Source of the DNA: Streptomyces luteogriseus
GTDB lineage: Bacteria > Actinomycetota > Actinomycetes > Streptomycetales > Streptomycetaceae
Assembly (NCBI RefSeq): GCF_014205055.1
Contig: NZ_JACHMS010000001.1
Coordinates: 6,882,001 to 6,946,000 of the forward strand
DNA length: 64,000 nucleotides
Direction of reading: 5' to 3'
The notes below the pieces were generated by a model, which saw nothing but the letters and a program-made list of their open reading frames with translations, was not told where the DNA came from and made no database searches. The number at the start of each line of letters is the position of its first letter. Position 1 is the first letter of the stretch. Below are positions 49,659 through 57,016 of this stretch, in pieces. Both the position numbers and the translations under genes were made by a program.

Positions 49659-50975
49659 TCAGCGCACCCGGCCCGCCGCCAGGACCAGCCGGGTCAGCTC
49701 CGCGTGCAGGATGTCGCTGTGCGCACCGGCCGGCGGCCCGCCGCGTCGGACCACCGCGGCCGCGTCGACGTTCACGCACCCCGAGCCGGGCAGTCTCGCC
49801 TCCAGAGCCTCGGCGAGGGTGTACGCATGCGTGCCCGGCACCGCCTGCACCCCGTCGTGGCCCATCGCGCCCCACTTCGCGCCCAGGACCCGCCCCATGA
49901 CCGGTTCCGCGGCCGACCGGCTGTCGCCCGCCATTCGCGAGGCCAGCGGATACATCGTGCCCAGGGCCGCGTCGTGCCGGGAGTGACAGCACACCAGGGG
50001 CCCGTCGACACGGTTCTGCTGCCCCTGGAGCACCCCTCCGGCCCGGGCGTCGTGCGGCAGCCGGGACGCGAACGCGTAGTGTGAGAACGCCCCTTGGAGC
50101 AGCGTCACCGACTTCACCGTGCGCACGCCCTCGGGCAGGCCCCGCAGCGCGAACGACACCAGCCGCGCGCCGAAACTGTGCCCGACCAGGTGCACCCGCA
50201 CGCCCGGGGCCGCCTTCGCGAGCTGCCCGACGACCCGGCCAAGACCCCGTTCACCGACGGTTCCCGCACGCCGCTTCATCGCGTAGTACGTCGCCTGCCG
50301 CAGCAGTTCGTGGGCGCCGTCCCAGGGGTCGGGGATCCGGAACCCTTCCTGCCGCCCGGACGCTTCGAGCTCCGCCAGTGCCCGCGCGAACTCCTCGCAG
50401 GCCGCCGCCGACGACCCGGCGAACATCTCCGGCTCGCTCTGCGGCACGCCCTCCGCCACCGTGTCCGCGGCGAACAGCGCCTGCGGCCCGGGCGCCACCA
50501 CCTCCACCAGCGTCCGCACCAGCCGCCCGAACTCCTCCAGTTCGGCCTCCTCCGGGGGCTGCTGCTCCAGCAGCCGGGCGATCTGGTCGACCAGGATCGC
50601 CCGGCCCGGGAACGTCTCCAGCAGCGCGTGCCGGGTGTCCTTGTCCAGCACCGGGCGTCTCGCCTGCTCGGCCGCCACGGCCCGCGGGAAGTCCGGGATC
50701 GGCTCGTCGGAGAACCGCATCGCCGGCCACAGCACCCCGACGTACCCGACCCGGGCCGCCGGGGCCAGCCGCGGCACGGGCGCGAAGAAGCGGTCGTAGA
50801 GGCGGGTCGCGCCCGAGCGGTCGGTGTTCCAGCCGTGCGCGAAGACGATCAGATCGCGCACCCCCCGCTCCCGCACCCCGGCGAGCAGCCGGTCGCGCCC
50901 GCGGCCCCCGGGGTCCCCGTCCGCGTCGAACGTCAGCTCCCAGTAGGGAGTCACACTCATCGCCTGATCCGCCAT
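49659..50975 (-). CDS. Alpha/beta hydrolase, unknown substrate
   Basis: A 438-residue cytoplasmic alpha/beta hydrolase. The nucleophile elbow is GHSFGARLVSF, residue ~265-275, and LIVFAHGWN starts the domain near residue 40, where the oxyanion His-Gly lies. The C-terminal part has SRHDAALGTMYPLASRM (plausible Asp) and an N- or C-terminal His in HSDILHAEL. A helical segment with acidic residues intervenes. Similar proteins are sometimes labelled serine-threonine kinases, but no kinase motif is present. ATG 50975 (MADQAMS); 50960 is also possible. Converges with the acylase gene (20 bp). Confidence 0.75.
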   Translation of the reverse strand: MADQAMSVTPYWELTFDADGDPGGRGRDRLLAGVRERGVRDLIVFAHGWNTDRSGATRLYDRFFAPVPRLAPAARVGYVGVLWPAMRFSDEPIPDFPRAVAAEQARRPVLDKDTRHALLETFPGRAILVDQIARLLEQQPPEEAELEEFGRLVRTLVEVVAPGPQALFAADTVAEGVPQSEPEMFAGSSAAACEEFARALAELEASGRQEGFRIPDPWDGAHELLRQATYYAMKRRAGTVGERGLGRVVGQLAKAAPGVRVHLVGHSFGARLVSFALRGLPEGVRTVKSVTLLQGAFSHYAFASRLPHDARAGGVLQGQQNRVDGPLVCCHSRHDAALGTMYPLASRMAGDSRSAAEPVMGRVLGAKWGAMGHDGVQAVPGTHAYTLAEALEARLPGSGCVNVDAAAVVRRGGPPAGAHSDILHAELTRLVLAAGRVR

Positions 50976-51067
50976 GACAGGCCCCCTGATCCCCGGGTGA
51001 CGCCACGATGTGGGCGCATCGTCCTGCCAACCGGGGAGCTTGGCCATACGTCACGGGCGCATTCGGC

Positions 51068-52312
51068 TCAGCGGTAGAGCAGGTACTTCCGCCGGGTCCT
51101 GCGGAACGCCGCCAACTCCCGCTGCCACCCCGCCACCACCTCGTCGGTGTCCGCCCCCGCGTCGATCATCGTCCGCACGCGGGTGGAGCCGGTGAGCTTG
51201 TCGATCCAGTTGTCCGGGCGCCAGGCGAAGCCGCTCCAGACCTGCTTGGCGGTGACGAGCAGGGCGATCCCCGTCCGCACCGGATCGAACGCGGCCCGGT
51301 CGTGCACATGCACCTGCACACCGCCGATCGTCTTGCCCTGGTACTTCGAGAACGTGGGCGCGAAGTACGCCTCCCTGAACCGCACCCCGGGCAGGGCGAG
51401 TTCGTTCACCGCGGCCGCCCAGCGCCGGTCCACGCCCTCCGCACCCAGCAGCTCGAACGGCCGGGTGGTGCCGCGCCCCTCCGACAGGTTCGTGCCCTCG
51501 AAGAGACACGTCCCCGAGTACACCAGGGCCGTCTCCGGCGTCGGCATGTTCGGGCTCGGCGGCACCCAGGGCAGTCCGGAGGCGTCGTAGAAGTCCGACC
51601 GCTTCCAGCCCGACATCGTCACGGTCTCCAGCGGCACGGCCTCGGTCAGGAACTCCTCGTTGAAGAGCCGCGCCAGCTCGGCGACGGTCATCCCGTGGGC
51701 CTGGCAGATCGGCTGCCGTCCGACGAAGGTGGCGAACTCCTTGTGCAGGACCGGGCCGAGGGCCGCACGGCCGGTCACCGGGTTCGGCCGGTCCAGGACG
51801 ACGAACCGCTTGCCGGCGAGCTGGGCGGCCTCCATGCAGTCGTACAGCGTCCAGATGTACGTGTAGAAGCGGGCGCCCACGTCCTGGATGTCGAAGACGA
51901 CCGTGTCCACGCCGGACGCGGTGAAGATGTCCGCGAGCGCCCGGCCGCTCTTGAGGTACGTGTCGTAGACGGGCAGGCCGGTCGCCGGGTCGTCGTAGCG
52001 GCCCTCGGAGCCGCCGGCCTGGGCGGTGCCGCGGAAGCCGTGCTCCGGGCCGAAGACGGCGGTGAGGCCGACGCGGGCGTCGGCGTGCATGACGTCGACG
52101 ATGTGGTGGGCGTCGCGGGTGATGCCGGTGGGGTTGGTGACGATCCCGACCTTCTCGCCGTCGAGCAGGGAGTAGCCGTCCTGGGCGAGTCGTTCGAAGC
52201 CGGTGCGAAGTTGCCTGCGGCGCTGGGCGGCGGAGGCGGTGGAGGCGGTGGATGTGGCTGATACGGCTGCCGCCGTGGCGGTGGTGATGACGGCTCGTCT
52301 GGAAGGGCGCAT
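51068..52312 (-). CDS. NamZ-like exo-N-acetylmuramidase (DUF1343), secreted
   Basis: A 414-residue DUF1343 protein. The family includes NamZ, which releases terminal MurNAc from peptidoglycan. The mature part begins GFERLAQDGYSLLDGEKVGIVTNPTG and has FGPEHGFRGTAQAG, VVFDIQDVGARFYTYIWTL, and RFVVLDRPNPVTGR, all diagnostic. The start MRPSRRAVITTATAA has SRR-x-V-I of a Tat signal, giving export folded. RBS AAGGAGGTCACCGT is perfect. It stands after the alpha/beta hydrolase gene on the same strand. It probably recycles or trims the cell wall. Confidence 0.85.
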   Translation of the reverse strand: MRPSRRAVITTATAAAVSATSTASTASAAQRRRQLRTGFERLAQDGYSLLDGEKVGIVTNPTGITRDAHHIVDVMHADARVGLTAVFGPEHGFRGTAQAGGSEGRYDDPATGLPVYDTYLKSGRALADIFTASGVDTVVFDIQDVGARFYTYIWTLYDCMEAAQLAGKRFVVLDRPNPVTGRAALGPVLHKEFATFVGRQPICQAHGMTVAELARLFNEEFLTEAVPLETVTMSGWKRSDFYDASGLPWVPPSPNMPTPETALVYSGTCLFEGTNLSEGRGTTRPFELLGAEGVDRRWAAAVNELALPGVRFREAYFAPTFSKYQGKTIGGVQVHVHDRAAFDPVRTGIALLVTAKQVWSGFAWRPDNWIDKLTGSTRVRTMIDAGADTDEVVAGWQRELAAFRRTRRKYLLYR

Positions 52313-52390
52313 ACGGTGACCTCCTTGAGCGGGGACGGTCGGCATGGGCACGGTATGCGTTTCCGCGGGTTGTGGGGAGGCTGCGGGTCG

Positions 52391-52519
52391 GGGGTGGCTT
52401 GTCCCGCGGTTCCCCGCGCCCCTATGGGGCGCGTTTCGGCGTGGCCGCGAGGCGGGGGTGGCTTGTTGCGTAGTTCCCCGCGCCCCTTGCAGGGCGTTCC
52501 CCGCGCCCCTTGCAGGGGT
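52391..52519. repeat. Three copies of the TTCCCCGCGCCCC repeat
   Basis: Copies at 52391-52432, 52455-52495 and 52496-52519 share TTCCCCGCGCCCC and adjacent GGGGTGGCTTGT. The first includes a hairpin GCGCCCC-TAT-GGGGCGC (52416-52432). These are opposite-orientation copies of the elements at 5550 and 21704. Confidence 0.7.
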
Positions 52520-52543
52520 GCTGCCGTCGCCTCTTCCCTGGTA

Positions 52544-52559
52544 CATACCGACCGGTTAG
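52544..52559. promoter_or_regulatory. TetR-type operator upstream of the SDR operon
   Basis: CATACCGACCGGTTAG, with CCGACCGG as the core and the left half equal to other sites, lies ~37 bp before the SDR ATG. It is probably bound by the TetR encoded at the end of the same operon. Confidence 0.55.
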
Positions 52560-52595
52560 TCTGACGGCGTAGCCGATCCGCGACTGAGGAGACCG

Positions 52596-53369
52596 ATGGT
52601 GGGAGCCTTTCAAGAGGCCGGAGTCGTTGTCACGGGGGCCGGCGGCGGGATCGGGGCCGCGCTCGCGCGGCGGTTCGCCGCCGAAGGGGCCCGGGTCGTC
52701 GTCAACGACCTCGACGCCGGGCGGGCCAAGCAGGTCGCGGAGGACATCGGCGGCATCGCCGTGCCCGGCGACGCCTCGGCGATCGTCGGCGACGCCCGCG
52801 ACGCACTCGGCGGGACCGTCGACGTCTACTGCGCCAACGCCGGTGTCGCCGCCGACGGCATCGAACCCGGGCAGCCGCTGGACGAGAAGGCCTGGGCCCT
52901 GTCCTGGGACGTGAACGTCATGGCCCATGTGCGGGCCGCGCAGGAGCTGCTGCCCGCCTGGCTGGAGCGCGGCAGCGGCCGGTTCGTCTCCACCGTGTCC
53001 GCCGCCGGGCTGCTCACCATGATCGGCGCCGCGCCCTACGCCGTCACCAAGCACGGCGCGCTCGCCTTCGCCGAGTGGCTGTCCCTGACGTACCGGCACC
53101 GGGGCGTGAAGGTCCACGCGATCTGCCCGCAGGGCGTGCGCACCGACATGCTGGCCGCCACCGGCAGCGCGGGCGATCTCGTGCTCCGGCCGACCGCGAT
53201 CGAGCCGGAGCACGTGGCGGACGCGCTGCTCCAGGGCATCGAGGCGGACCGCTTCCTGATCCTGCCGCACTCCGAGGTCGCCGCCTACCATCAGGCCCGG
53301 GCCGGTGACCCCGACCGGTGGCTGTCCGGCATGAACCGCATCCAGCAGCAGTGGGAGGAGGCCCGGTGA
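52596..53369 (+). CDS. Short-chain dehydrogenase/reductase
   Basis: A 257-residue SDR. The NAD(P) motif is TGAGGGIG (residues 13-20), VVVNDLDAG shows an acidic residue preferring NAD, CANAGVA is the NAG motif, and the catalytic Tyr-Lys pair is in YAVTKHG. Start ATG 52596. It precedes the acyl-CoA synthetase gene with a GTGA overlap, which points to oxidation of a 3-hydroxyacyl-CoA or a related alcohol. The substrate is not identifiable. Confidence 0.85.
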   Translation: MVGAFQEAGVVVTGAGGGIGAALARRFAAEGARVVVNDLDAGRAKQVAEDIGGIAVPGDASAIVGDARDALGGTVDVYCANAGVAADGIEPGQPLDEKAWALSWDVNVMAHVRAAQELLPAWLERGSGRFVSTVSAAGLLTMIGAAPYAVTKHGALAFAEWLSLTYRHRGVKVHAICPQGVRTDMLAATGSAGDLVLRPTAIEPEHVADALLQGIEADRFLILPHSEVAAYHQARAGDPDRWLSGMNRIQQQWEEAR

Positions 53370-55030
53370 CCGAGTCCCGTTACGCGGCCAAGCCCTGGCT
53401 CGGCCTGCTCAGCGACGCCCAGAAGGGCGCGATCAGCCCGGCCGGCTCCCTCGTGCACGCCCTGCGTGCCGTCGTGGCCGAGACGCCCGGCAGCGACTTC
53501 CTGGCCTACTTCGACGGCCGGCTGACCTACCGGGAGGTCGACGAGCTCAGCGACTCCGTCGCCGGGCACCTCGCGGCCCGCGGTCTCCGGCGCGGCGACC
53601 GGGTCGCGGTGCTGCTGCAGAACTCCCCGCACTTCGTGCTCGCCCTGCTGGGCGCATGGAAGGCGGGCGCGGTCGTCGTGCCCGTCAACCCGATGTACAA
53701 GTCGGGCGAGGTGGCCCACGTCCTGAAGGACGGCGAGGTGGCCGCGCTGATCTGCTCGGACCGGGCCTGGGAGTCGTATCTGCGCGAGACGGCCGCCGGC
53801 TCGCCCGTGCGGATCGTGCTCACCGGGTGCGAGCTGGACTTCCAGAGCCGCGACGACGCGCGCGTGCTGACCTTCGAGCGCCTGCCGCAGGCCCCCGACG
53901 CCGACGACCTGGTGACCGTGGCCCGGGCCGGGCACAAGGCGCCCGAGGACCGTGACCCCGGCGCCTCCGACATCGCGCTGATCAGCTACACGTCGGGCAC
54001 GAGCGGCACGCCCAAGGGCGCCACCAACACGCACGGCAACATCATGTACAACGCCGAGCGGCAGCGAACCGGCCTCGGTCTGCCCGAGCGGCCCGTGTAC
54101 TTCGCGCTGGCGCCGCTGTTCCACATCACCGGCATGGTCTGCCAGTTCGGAGCCTGCCTGAACAGCGGGGGCACACTCGTGCTGGCCTACCGCTTCGAGT
54201 CGGGCGTGGTGCTGGACGCGTTCGCCGAGCACCGCCCGCACTACACCGTCGGACCGTCCACGGCCTTCATGGCGCTGGCCGCTCACCCCTCCGTCACCCG
54301 CGACCACTTCTCCTCCTTCCGGGTGATCTCCTCCGGTGGCGCCCCGCTGCCGCCCGCCCTGGTGGAGAAGTTCCGGGCCGGCTTCGGGCCGTACATTCGC
54401 AACGGCTACGGACTGACCGAGTGCACCGCGCCCTGCGCCTCCGTGCCGCCCGGTCTGGAGGCGCCGGTCGACCCGGTGTCCGGAACCCTCGCCGTGGGAC
54501 TGCCCGGCCCCGACACGGTCGTACGGATCGTCGACGACGCCGGCCAGGAGGTGCCCTTCGGCGAGCAGGGCGAGATCGTCGTCCGGGGCCCGCAGGTCGT
54601 GCCCGGCTACTGGCGCCGCCCCGACGCCACCGCCGAGACCTTCCCCGGCGCCGAACTGCGCACCGGCGACATCGGCTTCATGGACGAACAGGGCTGGCTC
54701 TACGTCGTCGACCGCAAGAAGGACATGATCAACGCGTCCGGCTTCAAGGTGTGGCCGCGCGAGGTCGAGGACGTCCTCTACACGCACCCGGCGGTGCGCG
54801 AGGCAGCCGTCGTCGGAGTGCCCGACGGGTACCGCGGGGAGACCGTCAAGGCGTACATCAGCCTGCGGCCGGACGCCGACACGGACCCGGATGCACTCGC
54901 CGCCTACTGCAAGGAGAGACTGGCCGCCTACAAATATCCGCGCCAGGTGGAGATCCTGCCGGACTTGCCGAAGACGGCCAGTGGGAAGATCCTCCGGCGG
55001 GAACTGCGTTCCCGTACGCAAGGCAACTGA
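53366..55030 (+). CDS. Acyl-CoA synthetase (AMP-forming)
   Basis: A 554-residue AMP-forming ligase that activates a carboxylic acid as its CoA thioester. Motifs are YTSGTSGTPKGATNTH (P-loop), NGYGLTECTAP, TGDIGFMDEQGWLYVVDRKKDMI, and the catalytic Lys in KTASGKILRREL. It is most like long- or medium-chain fatty acyl ligases. Starts GTG 53366, overlapping the SDR stop. A TetR gene follows 28 bp downstream, so the three genes form one operon. Confidence 0.9.
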   Translation: MTESRYAAKPWLGLLSDAQKGAISPAGSLVHALRAVVAETPGSDFLAYFDGRLTYREVDELSDSVAGHLAARGLRRGDRVAVLLQNSPHFVLALLGAWKAGAVVVPVNPMYKSGEVAHVLKDGEVAALICSDRAWESYLRETAAGSPVRIVLTGCELDFQSRDDARVLTFERLPQAPDADDLVTVARAGHKAPEDRDPGASDIALISYTSGTSGTPKGATNTHGNIMYNAERQRTGLGLPERPVYFALAPLFHITGMVCQFGACLNSGGTLVLAYRFESGVVLDAFAEHRPHYTVGPSTAFMALAAHPSVTRDHFSSFRVISSGGAPLPPALVEKFRAGFGPYIRNGYGLTECTAPCASVPPGLEAPVDPVSGTLAVGLPGPDTVVRIVDDAGQEVPFGEQGEIVVRGPQVVPGYWRRPDATAETFPGAELRTGDIGFMDEQGWLYVVDRKKDMINASGFKVWPREVEDVLYTHPAVREAAVVGVPDGYRGETVKAYISLRPDADTDPDALAAYCKERLAAYKYPRQVEILPDLPKTASGKILRRELRSRTQGN

Positions 55031-55058
55031 CAGCAGAACGGAAAGGCAGGTGGCGGCA

Positions 55059-55652
55059 GTGCCCAGGACCACGGACTCGGACGGCACGCCCGTGCCTCAG
55101 CGGCTCCTGGCCGCCGCCACCCGGCTCTTCGCCGAGCAGGGCTACGACCGCACCTCGGTGCAGGAGATCGTCGAGGCGGCCGGTGTCACCAAGGGGGCGC
55201 TCTACCACTACTTCGGCTCCAAGGACGACCTGCTGCACGAGGTGTACGCGCGCGTGCTGCGCATCCAGCAGGAGCGGCTGGACGCCGTGGCCGGAGCCGA
55301 CGAGCCGGTGGAGAAGCGGCTGCGGGCCGCGGCCGCGGACGTCGTGGTGACGACCATCGAAAGCCTCGACGACGCGATGATCTTCTGGCGCTCCATGCAC
55401 CACCTCAGCCCGGAGAAGAACAAGCAGGTCCGCGCCGAGCGCCGCCGCTACCACGAACGCTTCCGCGCGCTCGTGGAGGAGGGTCAGGAATCCGGCGTCT
55501 TCTCCAAGGCGACCCCCGCGGACCTCGTGGTCGACTACCACTTCGGCTCGGTCCACCACCTGTCGACCTGGTACCGCCCCGACGGGCCCCTCACGCCCCA
55601 GCAGGTCGCGGACCACCTTGCCGACCTGCTGCTGCGCGCGCTGCGCCCGTAG
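55059..55652 (+). CDS. TetR family regulator of acyl-CoA metabolism
   Basis: A 197-residue TetR regulator. DNA-binding segment: ATRLFAEQGYDRTSVQEIVE and AAGVTKGALYHYFGSKDDLL, residues ~17-57. The C-terminal half has IESLDDAMIFWRSMHHLSPEK, of the kind found in acyl-CoA-responsive members. Start GTG 55059 (VPRTTDSDGT) has AGG 8 nt upstream; GTG 55050 is possible. It closes the SDR-acyl-CoA synthetase operon, and probably controls it through the site at 52544, and perhaps the related site at 61227. Confidence 0.85.
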   Translation: MPRTTDSDGTPVPQRLLAAATRLFAEQGYDRTSVQEIVEAAGVTKGALYHYFGSKDDLLHEVYARVLRIQQERLDAVAGADEPVEKRLRAAAADVVVTTIESLDDAMIFWRSMHHLSPEKNKQVRAERRRYHERFRALVEEGQESGVFSKATPADLVVDYHFGSVHHLSTWYRPDGPLTPQQVADHLADLLLRALRP

Positions 55653-55670
55653 CGGCCGTCCCGCCCCGCC

Positions 55671-55886
55671 TCAGGTGCGCCCGTGGCGGTTCCCGGCGGA
55701 CGCCCCGGACCGCTGGGGGCTCGTCAGGTACTCGTGGGTGCCGGTGAGTTCGAGCAGGCGCCTCAGCGCCGGGCCGACGCCGTCCAGGTGGAAGGCGATG
55801 CCGTCCCGGCCGCAGGTGTCGTAGTCCAGATCGCCGGTGAGGCACACGCGCGCGGTGTGCGGGCCGGTGCCGGTGGAGGTGGTCAC
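55671..55886 (-). CDS. Short STAS-like protein with missing centre
   Basis: A 71-residue product from GTG 55886 (VTTSTGTGPHTARVCLTG). The start, RVCLTGDLDYDT, matches the first strand of an anti-anti-sigma (STAS) domain, and AFHLDGVGPALRRLLELTGT matches the last strand and helix. The ~40 residues between them, including the phosphorylatable Ser loop (D-S-x-G), are absent. So it is either a gene with an internal deletion, likely non-functional as an anti-sigma antagonist, or a truncated relic. It follows the B12-sensor gene by 23 bp on the same strand. Confidence 0.6.
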   Translation of the reverse strand: MTTSTGTGPHTARVCLTGDLDYDTCGRDGIAFHLDGVGPALRRLLELTGTHEYLTSPQRSGASAGNRHGRT

Positions 55887-55909
55887 GGGATTCGTCCAGC
55901 GTCTCGGGG

Positions 55910-57016
55910 TCAGGGGCGGGAGGCGAGCGCGGTGCGCCCGGCGTCGAGGAGCCGTCGGGCGCGGGGGAAGTCGTGCAGCTGCTCCTCCAGCAGGTCCAGG
56001 CACGGCAGCAGCGAGCGCGCCGGAACACCACGGGCGGTGAGCACCTCGGCGGTCCACACGAGGAAGCCGGTGAAGACCTCGTCGGAGTCGACGTACAGGG
56101 CGGCCGTCAGGAAGTTGACGAGGTGGGCGATGTCCTCGGCGGTGCGCTCACGCTGTTCGTCGCTGTAGTCCCGCATCGCGGGGATGTGCTGTGCGAGGCG
56201 CTGGAAGGTGTCGCGCACCAGCCGGGTGGTGGACCCGGCGACCAGTGTGTACTCCTGGTCGCCCAGATGCGGCAGATCGTCGATCGTCTGGTGGGCGGGC
56301 ACCGGCCGGGTCAAGGGACCGGCCGCGAGCCGGTCCGCCGCCGCGCGGGCGTCGGGTGCCCAGGCGTCGGCGCCCAGCAGACGGGCGTAGCGGCCGTCGG
56401 CACCGAAGGCGAGACCACCGGCCATGACCGGGGTACCGGCCGCTCGGACGGCGGTGATCGCGCTGTGCGCGAGAGGCAGCCGGGTGGGCAGCGAACTCGA
56501 CAGGCACACCGCGTCCGGTCCGGTGCGGTGGATGTGGCTGATCAGATGGGCGGTGGGGACCTGTGCGCCGAGGTAGTCCACCCGCCAGCCGCGCAGCCGC
56601 AGCGTCTCGGACACCAGGCGCGCGGGCAGGGCGTGCCACTCCTGGTCCACGCAGGCGACCGTGATCCGGCCCCGGCCGTTCGCCGGACGCCGGGCCGGCA
56701 GGACGGCGATGACCCGGTCGTTGATGGCGGTGGCGGCGTGCTCGTCGGCCACGCTCATGCGGTCGGCCGCCCATTCGAGGCCGACCTTGCGCTGCACGGC
56801 GCCGATCACGTCCAGCAGCACCGACTCGGGCTCGACACCCGCGCTCAGGGCGTCGGTGACGACGTCGACGGCCGCGTACTCGTCTCCCGTGCGGACCGCG
56901 GCCCACAGCTTGTCCGCCCAGGGAGCGGACGCGGCGTCGTCGTGCGGCGCGGAGAGGCGGGCGCCGACGCCGTGGCGGCCCGGACCGTCGTCGATGTCGG
57001 TGATGCGTGCGGTCAT
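55910..57016 (-). CDS. Cobalamin-binding photoreceptor-like protein without DNA-binding domain
   Basis: A 368-residue protein with a CarH-type adenosylcobalamin domain. The helical cap has W82-x9-E92-H93 (WAADRMSVADEH), and the Rossmann part has E126-x-H128 (QEWHALPA), the cobalt-ligand His motif; W to H spacing is 46 residues, as I recall for T. thermophilus CarH (W131 to H177). The MerR DNA-binding domain of CarH is absent. Residues ~236-368 form a helical domain I do not recognise (RTAEDIAHLVNFLTAALYVD). The start overlaps the phosphatase stop (ATGA), so they are coupled. Confidence 0.8.
   Translation of the reverse strand: MTARITDIDDGPGRHGVGARLSAPHDDAASAPWADKLWAAVRTGDEYAAVDVVTDALSAGVEPESVLLDVIGAVQRKVGLEWAADRMSVADEHAATAINDRVIAVLPARRPANGRGRITVACVDQEWHALPARLVSETLRLRGWRVDYLGAQVPTAHLISHIHRTGPDAVCLSSSLPTRLPLAHSAITAVRAAGTPVMAGGLAFGADGRYARLLGADAWAPDARAAADRLAAGPLTRPVPAHQTIDDLPHLGDQEYTLVAGSTTRLVRDTFQRLAQHIPAMRDYSDEQRERTAEDIAHLVNFLTAALYVDSDEVFTGFLVWTAEVLTARGVPARSLLPCLDLLEEQLHDFPRARRLLDAGRTALASRP

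Noticed and set aside
49659..50975. Labelling the alpha/beta hydrolase as a Ser/Thr kinase
   Set aside because: No kinase motifs are present; GHSFGARL and FAHGWN are hydrolase features.
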